Assembly (NCBI GenBank): GCA_963971425.1
Contig: OZ020516.1
Coordinates: 13,628,593 to 13,692,592, forward strand
Source of the DNA: Bryoerythrophyllum caledonicum
Lineage: Eukaryota; Streptophyta; Bryopsida; Pottiales; Pottiaceae
Length of the DNA: 64,000 bases
Direction of reading: 5' to 3'
How positions within the stretch are numbered: position 1 is the stretch's first letter; the number at the start of each line of letters is the position of its first letter. The notes beneath the pieces were generated by a model, which was not told where the DNA came from, ran no database searches, and saw only the letters and a program-made list of their open reading frames with translations. Below are positions 56,060 through 64,000 of this stretch, piece after piece. The translations under genes were made by a program, and so were the position numbers.

Positions 56060-56350
56060 TTTTATCCTTTAAGGCCAAGCGACCCATTTCACGTTGTTTT
56101 GGCACGATAATCTCAATAGCATCTCCTACATGCCATCTCCATGAAAGACTTAAACTATGAAAAAGAGTGGGAGGAAGGTGGGCATCTATTGAGACAATTG
56201 CCACAATAATTGGTACAAGCATTGGTGAGCGACAATGAATGGGGGCTATTATGAATTGTACCTTGTGCGTATATGCTATTTTTTCATAATCTAGAACACT
56301 CGTAGATTCTTGCAAGCTAAAAAGGCTCATTAGCCTTGAAGGGTTAAAGA
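56060..56350. repeat. Second copy of the CCTTTTAACCCTT-type MITE
   Basis: The left end ATCCTTTAAGGCCAAGCGA and right end AGCCTTGAAGGGTTAAAGA are inverted relatives of the termini at 22,027-22,196, and ACTCGTAGATTCTTGCAAG matches the inverse of its interior. It is longer (about 290 bp) owing to extra central sequence. It lies between two inverted copies of the minisatellite-bearing family. Confidence 0.7.
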
Positions 56351-56429
56351 GGGCCGATTGTAGTGTGGTAGGAAAGGTGAGAAGGAGAGCGAGGAAAGTT
56401 ATCCGGTGACAAATTAACCTCAACTCTAA

Positions 56430-56655
56430 TTTACAACTGAATACCGTACCTTGGTGGTCCCATTTAACACCTCTTTCTTAAAAGAATTATTTTTCTTTGA
56501 CGGAGCGATTTGGACACAATGGGTATCACCTAAATATTACATGGGTATCACCTATGCATTACACGGGTAGCACCTAGTTATCACATGGGTAATCACCTAG
56601 ACAAAAAATATATATTTTGAATTTTTTTGGACAACTCTCCACTTTGAATTAATTA
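56430..56655 (-). repeat. Repeat-family copy, inverted (same family as 41,395-41,705)
   Basis: On the minus strand: GAGTTGTCC, then TTGTCTAGGTGAT, about four GTGATACCCATGTAAT-like units, and a GAGGTGTTAAATGGGACCAC end comparable to 55,700-55,735. With 55,560-55,735 it forms an inverted pair around the MITE at 56,060-56,350. Confidence 0.72.
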
Positions 56656-57104
56656 TATTCAAAAGCGACCATGGCGTAGGGTTAAACACACCAAATTTGC
56701 AGAAAAGTAGTCCGCAAACATGTTTTCCACAGAATATCTCAAATTCAGGAAAATGAACCCCCTCTTTGACGAGGCCAAAGGAAAAAGGCATTTTCTGCTC
56801 TCTGTGCAAGTCTCCATTAAATGCCGCTCTTCACTTCTTAATTTAGAAACCACTTGTTTGGCGTCCTTACCTAATTCAGCAAAATCCCGCTTTATCCCAC
56901 AGTGTTAATGGCCGCGTCTTTCCCAGGCCCTGTAAAGAAACCGCTTCTTTCGCAAACGCAAAACCGTCATGCTGACAAAGACACCGTCGCCCAATCTAAG
57001 CCATTCATAGAGCTCATGATCACAGATCTACGGTTCTCGACGACGATGCCTGTGACCGTTTTCGGTACGACCGCTTCTTCTTTTCTTGTCTGTACCGGAT
57101 GGTA

Positions 57105-57545
57105 ATCTAATTTCGTTTTCCACCAATAGTCCGTCATGCACTTATATCTGTAACTCCGTGGATTCAGAATCTGACATGTACACTCGCGGTAGTTTTGACG
57201 GTTTTAGAAGCCATATCCTAAATCCGGCAACGAAGACTCCCTCCTCTCCCGCCACAAAATCCCCTTCGCTAATTCTTTCCCTTAGCCGATGCAAAAACCC
57301 GTCACCATCACACAGACGCGTATGTACGCCGCTCGTAGAGGATCTTTTAGTGGAAAATCGTTTTTCACCAATTCCATCATGCGCTAATTCCGTGAACTCA
57401 GACTACGAGATGTACTCCATAAGTAGAATATGACGATCTTAGACGCAGTATTTTAAATCCGGTAACGAAGACTCCATACTCTTTCGCGGCAGAATCCCCG
57501 TCCTATCCGACGCAGAAACCCGTCACCATTTAGGCTCACATTCGC
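57105..57545. repeat. Diverged ~250-bp tandem duplication upstream of the CDPK
   Basis: Four blocks recur in the same order at about 57,118/57,366 (CACCAATAGTCCGTCATGC and CACCAATTCCATCATGC), 57,216/57,449 (AAATCCGGCAACGAAGACTC), 57,287/57,519 (GATGCAAAAACCCGTCACCA) and 57,300/57,530. It lies in the probable promoter of the CDPK. No coding function is evident. Confidence 0.7.
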
Positions 57546-57880
57546 AAATGTACCCCCTCCGAAGAGAATCGCCAACTGTAAGACCGCCGCGGCGGGGTTT
57601 CCTTCTCCCCAAAACTGCGTCATGGCATCCAAAGTCGATTCAGTAGACGTATGTGCGTGAGGGGCACATGATTCGATGGTGGCGGGTTTGGAAGTGCGTT
57701 GGCGGGTTTGGACCCCCGAAGCGGTCGTCGTCTCGCACAAGACGAGGATGCGTGGAATAATGGTTTCGGCAAAATAGTGAGAGAGCTAGCTTTTGCTACT
57801 TTGGCTGCCGAAACCATTAGTTCCTTAGCAACAAGCGCAGCCGGAGCTCATCGCCGCCTCGAGTTTCGTCTGCCGCAACC

Positions 57881-59808
57881 GTGAGTTTCTTCCCGGGCAT
57901 CGCCATTCTAGTAACCTTTCTCTCTCTCTATTTTTGCCTCCTTAGACGCAGCCGAGTCCTGCTCTTTTTCCGTCGCTGTCGGAGATTTTCCGAGTCCAGG
58001 TTGCCTCCGGAGTGTGTCTTAGGAGCGGCCGCGGTGACGGCCCGCCTTCCTGTTAGCGTAGTGAGGGTTAGGAGCCTCGGTTGGTGTAGTGTTGGTACAT
58101 GGAAGGTCGTGCGTCTTGTTTTAAGAGAGTGACGGTGGCCACGTCTGAGATTACGTGAGCGTATCTAGTTTGTCATTCTTGTTTGGATGAGGGTTTCTTT
58201 GTTTAATTAGTTAATTTTTTTTAGTTGCATTTTTTGTTCGAAGTTTTTTGTTAGGTTGGTGAGCGGTTTACTTTTATGTTGTTGTAGTTTTTGATAGCGT
58301 GTTTATTGTGTTGAAGCAGGTTGAGAAGGGGTGTGGTTTGAGTATTGTTGGCTTCCTGGTGTATTGAGGGCATGAAGCGGTCGTCACTAGTCGTGGATGT
58401 AGAGCAATGGCTTGATGTTGAGGCAGGGTAATGGCTCTTAGTATACTGTGAGATAGTAATGCAATGCTGTTACGTCTGACGGTTACCAGTTTATTTGAGT
58501 GATTTTGGAGGTAGCAGGTTTGGATTTAATATATAGTGTGACTTCAAAGAATAACTCTGGTGTTGCCCCCGTTTATGAACGCAGGAAACGTGGAAGCTTG
58601 CCGAGTCTACAGTTCTCCAGCTTGTTGCGCTTTCTCTCATGCTATTAGCACAGAACTTGTGTTTTGAGTTTCGACCACCGTACACTATTTTCAGGTGCGA
58701 AAATCCGGGTTTCTCAGATGCTTTTGGTTTTTTGCGGCTTGATTTTTGAGCGTATGGATTGAAAAACGACGTATGTTCCTTAGTAGGTGTGCACTGGAGA
58801 TAGTGTTGCGGAATTTTGATGAAGCATCTGTTGAGGAACGTGTTACGGTTCTTAGCATACTGATGTGGTGGATGGTTGGATGTGGTATCAATCCGCAGGG
58901 TTCGCTTCTCAGCCTTGAAATCCTAGACGACGTTCTTTCTCATCAGCCCGTTCTCATTTCAGGTGCGAATTTGGGAATCTCAGATGCTGTTTGCTTTCTC
59001 GTAAGGGTGTACGAGTTGGAGAGCATTTGTGTTTCAGCAGTTCTGGTAGTTGCAAACGTGAATGCGAGGACAACGAACACGTGTATGAATACTCAAAGGT
59101 TGTTAGGTTTGGCTTGCGGAACTTCTGAGGCGTTCTGTGCAAGTTGTACAGAATTGTAGTCTTAAGAACGCTACGTACTTTTGAATTTCCTCTCTGGTTC
59201 GTAGGAGTTGGTCCATCAGGTTACCATTCGTTCAGTCTGACGAGCTAGACATGAGAACTATCGGTTTTTAATATGCTGTTGGGAACTTTTGTCTTCAATT
59301 TTCTGTTCTTCTCTAGTTGTTTGAAGTCTGCTCCAAGAGGAGATCAATCTTTCTGTACCTTACCACCTACTCGTCATTCGTGGCAGGCAGCTGTGGTTTA
59401 TGAGCTACTTAGCAATCCAAGTGTGTTAGACTGTTTGCATCAGTGGGTTTTTATTTATTTGTAGACATGATGCCTATGATCACAGTGGTAGCGTGTTGTT
59501 AGAAACCACTAGCCGGTGCTGAGTCTCGCTTGATACTGTACTATTCAGTAAAGTGTGCTGTACTTCATTTTGGCAAGACTATGTATGCTTCCTCCGTGGG
59601 GCTTCTCATGTCGTTAGTTGCGCAGTCATTATATTTCGCTATTGTACGTGAGTGTATCACTGAGAGCGTTCTTGATTTTTTTTTTCAATCTCCGTAGTTA
59701 TGGTAGTAATTATTTTTCATTGGTGTCTAGCATTGCATGTGGTAATAGGTTGGACAGAGTGGTAATGCGTCCCATTTTGAGCTGATTGATCTTCTGTATT
59801 TGTTGCAG
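57881..59808 (+). other. Probable 5'UTR intron of the CDPK gene
   Basis: A good donor (AACC/GTGAGTTT, 57,881) and a good acceptor after a T-rich stretch (CTGTATTTGTTGCAG, ending 59,808) bracket 1.9 kb of T-rich sequence with no gene. Downstream, ATG at 59,809 opens a 10-codon upstream frame ending at 59,841, which a second possible donor (AAG/GTACGTGG, about 59,824) and acceptor (GTTACAG, 59,967) could remove. A partially duplicated segment (CAGGTGCGAA...TCTCAGATGCT at about 58,694 and 58,962) lies inside. No transcript evidence is available. Confidence 0.5.
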
Positions 59809-59978
59809 ATGAGTGTCCGAAGGTACGTGGCTAGATGGTGACAAAATCGGCATCAAGTTCGTTGTAGTGTATGTTTAGGCCTTTGCTTTGGGAGACTCGT
59901 TTAGCCTTCTTTCCGTGACCAGACCAGGGAAACTGGTTTAATAGATTCCCGTGGAGGCATGTTACAGATTGGGTCTGA

Positions 59979-61712
59979 ATGGGCAACAGTTGTGTAGGAG
60001 CGGCTGGGTACTTTCAGGGCTTCACCAGTGTGATCGCACTGGGAGGGCGTAGCTCCAGATCCCCTAGTGAGGTATCACCTACTCCATCGAAGACAGAGCA
60101 TAGAGGGGGGAGCAGGGCAGAGGCGGAGTCCCCTGAGACTCAACAGAAACCGCCACGCCCGGCTCACATCCCTGCTGTAGAACCGGCTGAAACTCAGCAA
60201 TTCAAAGAAGTGATCGAAGCCATGAAGAAAGGGAGAGAGATGAAGCCCGTCCCTGGCCAGAGTCTAACTCACTCTGTGTTGCAGCGGAAGACGGAGAACC
60301 TCAGAGACCTTTATGTTCTGGGAAAGAAGCTGGGGCAAGGTCAATTTGGCACCACCTACCTGTGCATTGAGAAGGCCACCAGCAGGGAGTATGCATGCAA
60401 GTCCATTGCCAAGAGGAAGCTTATTTCCAAGGAAGACGTGGATGATGTTCGCCGTGAACTGCAAATCATGCATCACCTTTCAGGACACCCGAACATTGTC
60501 ATGATCAAGGGGGCGTATGAAGATCCTGCTTCAGTGCATCTAGTGATGGAGCTTTGTGCAGGAGGTGAGCTTTTTGACCGCATTATTCAACGAGGACATT
60601 ACTCCGAAGCCAAAGCGGCAGTGCTCACTCGTACTATAGTGGGTGTTGTTGAGACCTGCCATTCTCTCGGCGTGATGCACAGAGATTTGAAGCCGGAGAA
60701 CTTCCTGTTTTCTAGTACAAAGGAGGATGCGGCTCTGAAAACGACTGATTTTGGGCTATCAGTCTTTTTCAAACCTGGAGAAGTTTTCAGAGATGTGGTT
60801 GGAAGCCCTTACTATGTTGCTCCTGAAGTGTTGAGGAAGAACTATGGCCCTGAAGCTGATGTTTGGAGTGCGGGTGTGATTCTTTACATCCTTCTCAGTG
60901 GAGTTCCTCCATTCTGGGCAGAGACTGAGCAAGGCATCTTTGAGCAGGTTTTGAAATCAGAGCTTGATTTTGCCTCAGATCCATGGCCTAAAATTTCTGA
61001 TAGCGCCAAGGATTTGATTCGCAAAATGCTCACCCCCCAGGCTTCGAAGAGGTTGAAAGCTCATCAAGTGTTGGCACATCCTTGGATCTGCGAGGACGGA
61101 GTAGCACCCGACAGACCTATCGATTCAGCAGTGCAATCCCGGCTCAAGCACTTCTCCGCAATGAACAAGCTGAAGAAGATTGCCATTCGGGTCATTGCGG
61201 AGTCCTTGTCAGAGGAGGAGATCGCAGGTCTAAAGGAGATGTTCAAGATGATGGACACGGACAACTCAGGATCCATCAGTTACGAAGAGCTGAAAGCGGG
61301 TCTGAAGAAAGTGGGTTCCAATCTCAAAGAGGAAGATGTGCGGCAGCTCATGGACGCTGCTGACGTCGATGGCAGTGGGGCAATCGATTATGGGGAGTTT
61401 CTGGCCGCCACTCTCCACTTGAACAAGATTGAACGCGATGAAAACATGTTCGCCGCTTTCTCATACTTGGACAAGGATAACAGTGGCTATCTGACGGTCG
61501 ATGAGCTTCAACATGCCTTGGCTGAATTCAACATGGGAGACGTATCCGTAGAAGAACTGCTCAAAGAGGTTGACCAAAACAACGATGGTCAAATCGATTA
61601 CACCGAGTTTGTTACCATGATGCGCAAGGGTAACAAGGGTGGAGCTGGTCGCTCATCGTTACGGAACAGCCAAAACCTGAGTTTAAACGACGCGTTGATG
61701 ATCGGAGGATAG
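59979..61712 (+). CDS. CPK: Calcium-dependent protein kinase (CDPK/CPK)
   Basis: A single exon of 577 residues. MGNSCVG gives N-myristoylation at Gly2 and palmitoylation at Cys5, so it is likely membrane-attached. Residues 8-110 form a variable, Ser/Pro-rich domain. The Ser/Thr kinase domain spans about 112-370, with GQGQFGTTY, Lys141, HRDLKPEN (Asp236), TTDFG (Asp257) and APE (281-283). The autoinhibitory junction follows (about 380-410: [20 protein letters not shown]). Four EF hands have intact loops at 426-437, 462-473, 498-509 and 532-543. It phosphorylates targets in response to calcium; targets cannot be inferred. The family usually has several introns in the coding region and none are needed here. 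Length is normal. The ATG is preceded by a probable 5'UTR intron, and the gene converges on FPP with about 370 bp between stop codons. Confidence 0.97.
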   Translation: MGNSCVGAAGYFQGFTSVIALGGRSSRSPSEVSPTPSKTEHRGGSRAEAESPETQQKPPRPAHIPAVEPAETQQFKEVIEAMKKGREMKPVPGQSLTHSVLQRKTENLRDLYVLGKKLGQGQFGTTYLCIEKATSREYACKSIAKRKLISKEDVDDVRRELQIMHHLSGHPNIVMIKGAYEDPASVHLVMELCAGGELFDRIIQRGHYSEAKAAVLTRTIVGVVETCHSLGVMHRDLKPENFLFSSTKEDAALKTTDFGLSVFFKPGEVFRDVVGSPYYVAPEVLRKNYGPEADVWSAGVILYILLSGVPPFWAETEQGIFEQVLKSELDFASDPWPKISDSAKDLIRKMLTPQASKRLKAHQVLAHPWICEDGVAPDRPIDSAVQSRLKHFSAMNKLKKIAIRVIAESLSEEEIAGLKEMFKMMDTDNSGSISYEELKAGLKKVGSNLKEEDVRQLMDAADVDGSGAIDYGEFLAATLHLNKIERDENMFAAFSYLDKDNSGYLTVDELQHALAEFNMGDVSVEELLKEVDQNNDGQIDYTEFVTMMRKGNKGGAGRSSLRNSQNLSLNDALMIGG

Positions 61713-62078
61713 GGTATACATCTTCGCGAGAGACCGAAGTCAGCAGGATGTAGGCACCTCAACATGGCTGTGCGAACCAGTCACTTCTACAGAGGCGAGT
61801 AGCACTCTCTTCTAACCAGGGGGAGTTCGAATATGTAAAGCTTGTCATGTTGCTCTAGGGCCATGGCCTTTAGTTCCCGTGTATCATTTTCAGTGCCATC
61901 GCTAGAGGCGCCCGAGAGGAAATGACCAGGTGCCACACACTGTTGATGCTTCTACTCCTGACCTGGTGAAGTGTCGTTGACAAATAGGGAGATATACTCA
62001 TGTATTGGATTTCACCATGTATTGAATTTCAGGTTATGTTTAAACATCCCAGGCGAGCACCTATCTTTCATTCTACAC

Positions 62079-64000
62079 CTAGTTTCTGACCTGCAGACCT
62101 CGGACGCCGGACGAAGAGCGCTGCAGCTTGGCCCCATGATCCGATGCTGCTTGTGGGGAGTTTCCAAGGCCAGAGTGTTGCCTGTGATAGGAGAAGCTAG
62201 TGCCAGGACTACTGTTGATGCGGCTGTTGTGCGCTGGGCTGGGGCTCCTCACTGCTACACGTTTGGCCGGGGTGCCAGCGCGGTCCTTGATTGCCGAGGG
62301 GGTGTGGTTGTGCATGCTGAGGGAGGAAGGAGCCCGGCGCTGAGGCTCCATATTCTCGATGGTTGTCGTCTTTTGGATGGTGGTTTGTTGATCTGTAGCC
62401 CTGCCGCCTCTCAGTTGCTTGCCGAGAGCTAAGATGGTTCGCTGGCATTCGGCGAGCGCTGCTGCTGCTGTGATCTGCCGCTCTTCCTCCTTTCTTGCAG
62501 CTTCCTCTCTTCTTTGCTGGACATGTCCCCACATACAATCAGCATAATTTTCATATATATATATATATATTCGTTGTTACATTTCTGCAAAGCTTTCTAG
62601 AGGCATTTAGATTTACACAGCCAGCGTGAATTTGACAATGATACAGTGATGACTAACTAGTTTAAGGTTTACCTTGAGCGATTTGTTGTCGTCGTCATCG
62701 TCGTCGGAAGTGGAGTGGCTGGAAAAGTCCCCTGGTGAGAGCCCGGACATTTCACTACTGACAGCGCGCCCTCTGCCAAAGAGAAAGATCTTGTTAGCCA
62801 GTGTCATAAGAACGTAGCAATTCAAGAAGTCAGAGACGAATGGATCTCCGATTGTAGGATCATTTCTAAAGTCACCCAGAGTTTTTATAAGCTAACCCTT
62901 TTGGGTGGTCTCGGAAGGAGAGGTTGTGTTCTACCCTGCATCTCGGTTTCCACTTTGGGTTGATCATAGGTGTTAAACGCTATTTAGGATGAGAAAAAAG
63001 AGGTCAAAACTCGTGGTATCTTTGCTTCACTTGACAAAGAAGTGTGTAATGGAGATTTGATGTCGATGTGCATTACCTTCGTAGTTGCTGCTGAAGCGCT
63101 GTCAGCTGAGCGACAACACTCTCATGTCGCTGGCGTTCACCACTGAGCTCGCGCTCCAGCGCCACCACTTTGTCGTGCATTTTGCTAAGCTCCCCACTTG
63201 CAGCTCGAAGAGCAGGGTTCGGCGACGACAGCTGAAGCAGCTCTTCTTCGATCATATCCTCCTCCTTGTGGCCAACATCTGCCGACCCATCTCCCTGCCA
63301 AAATCCACAAGAAGACATTCATAATTACATTTTTTCCAATAGCTCTGAGAATAAATCTCTACACACGACATAATATTCTAGAACCAATGCCATTCTTTTA
63401 GATTCTTTTAGATGAATCATTGTTTAGAGTAAACTTCATTGGCCTCTGCCAGTTTGGTTATGAGCTCATACAGGGATTACTCGAAGATTCTTAAACAGAT
63501 GGCCGCCCTTGCACTCGTTCTTTAGAGAATACTCCCAACCAAACTTGTAGGAAAGTAGTCATATTCAATGGAGTACAGATTCCTCAAAAATGTCTGGGTC
63601 CTTTAGAGGTTAACTCAACAGATAGGTGTTTGTTGGTAAGATTACACGACATCCAAGAGGGCACTATCATCACCTATAGTGACTTTGATGATCCTTGAAT
63701 AGTATAATTTATAACAACCACGTAATTTCTAAGCTTTAAGAATTTCTCTTATGAATATCTCCATTCAGCAAATTCACCTCACCTACAATATAAGATTCAT
63801 GTTTCAATAAAGAAAGTCCGGATACCTGATCATGATTGGCAACCAACTCATGCGTCCCTTGGCAACCAACCTGCTGCACCTTCAACCGCTCCACTTGTTC
63901 AGTGGCCTCAGCCAAGCGAGACTCAATGGCCGCCTTCTCTGCCTTCAACCTGTCAAGATCAGTCTTCACAACGCCAGGCTTGAGAGCCAGGATAGCGTCC
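62079..64000 (-). CDS. FPP: Filament-like plant protein (FPP), C-terminal part, runs off the window
   Basis: Exons on the minus strand: beyond 64,000 to 63,826; 63,077-63,294; 62,673-62,772; 62,079-62,516. Junctions are GT-AG and the phases agree (0, 2, 0). The first two exons encode a heptad-rich coiled coil (DLDRLKAEKAAIESRLAEAT; ALERELSGERQRHESVVAQL). The third is Ser/Asp-rich (STSDDDDDDNKSLK). The last holds ALAECQRTILALGKQLRGG, which matches the conserved C-terminal AECQxTIxxLGKQL motif of plant FPP/DUF869 proteins, then a low-complexity Ser/Pro tail. These are long plant coiled-coil proteins thought to be linked to the nuclear envelope and microtubules. The 5' half of the gene is outside the window. 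An AT dinucleotide run lies in the last intron (about 62,550-62,570). The ending GLQVRN could be replaced by a further splice (CTGCAG/GTCAGA), so the last residues are uncertain. Confidence 0.88.

Noticed and set aside
58746-59159. 137-codon plus-strand frame upstream of the CDPK
   Set aside because: It lies inside the probable 5'UTR intron, shows no recognisable family and overlaps a partially duplicated non-coding segment.
61971-62432. Plus-strand 153-codon frame downstream of the CDPK
   Set aside because: It is antisense to the last FPP exon, which has the conserved AECQRTILALGKQL motif.

Overview
This window comes from the nuclear genome of a plant. The genes that show this are a calcium-dependent protein kinase (CDPK), a filament-like plant protein (FPP), a plant-type VPS32/SNF7 with GT-AG introns, a plant ALP1-like domesticated transposase, a nuclear-type tRNA-Ala and AAACCCTA-type telomere-like repeats. 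Several things hint at a bryophyte, lycophyte, fern or charophyte rather than a flowering plant: the CDPK coding region has no introns, DUF7869 and Tc1/mariner relics are present, and the main retroelement has an algal-type layout. I cannot name the species. A run of 200 Ns (21,384-21,583) marks an assembly gap.

Layout. 1-2.4 kb: two 5'-truncated copies of one non-LTR retrotransposon family, each with target-site duplications. 2.48 kb: tRNA-Ala(UGC). 3.1-6.0 kb (-): a seven-exon mitochondrial carrier gene that can be assembled completely. 8.7-9.3 kb: a decayed Helitron/PIF1 helicase. 10.8-12.2 kb (-): an ALP1/HARBI1-like gene that has lost the transposase catalytic acids. 14.6-15.0 kb (-): a Tc1/mariner relic. 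15.6-18.8 kb (-): a DUF7869 transposase-like gene with four in-frame stops and one frameshift. 23.2-24.6 kb (-): a six-exon VPS32. 25.0-25.4 kb: a long-TIR MITE. 25.6-41.1 kb: the central feature, two copies of the same retrotransposon arranged tail to tail. 44.1-50.0 kb: a decayed Ty1/copia element. 50.0-57.0 kb: AT-rich DNA with small repeats. 57.0-61.7 kb (+): the CDPK with a probable long 5'UTR intron. 62.1-64.0 kb (-): the 3' end of an FPP gene, convergent with the CDPK and running off the right edge.

The most unusual element is the retrotransposon at 25,620-35,503. One uninterrupted frame encodes an N-terminal low-complexity part, a 2A-like ribosome-skipping motif (GDIETNPGP, directly followed by Met), an apurinic-type endonuclease, a reverse transcriptase (YADD), an RNase H with all four acids, and a C-terminal CCHC plus restriction-like endonuclease (PD...E...K). 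Two endonucleases of different origin in one element is the Dualen/RandI architecture described from green algae. Adding a 2A peptide, a (TTC)n tail and a conserved 3' hairpin makes this a strong candidate for something not yet described in this lineage. Five copies or fragments lie within 41 kb, and three have clear 10-14 bp target-site duplications, so the family has been mobile. The second long copy is inverted, has lost its 3' half, has a mutated 2A core (NRGP), a nonsense codon and a 102-bp nested insertion of the same family.

The host genes (carrier, VPS32, CDPK, FPP, ALP1-like) are unrelated housekeeping or signalling genes. They do not form a pathway. The rest of the window is layered transposon debris.
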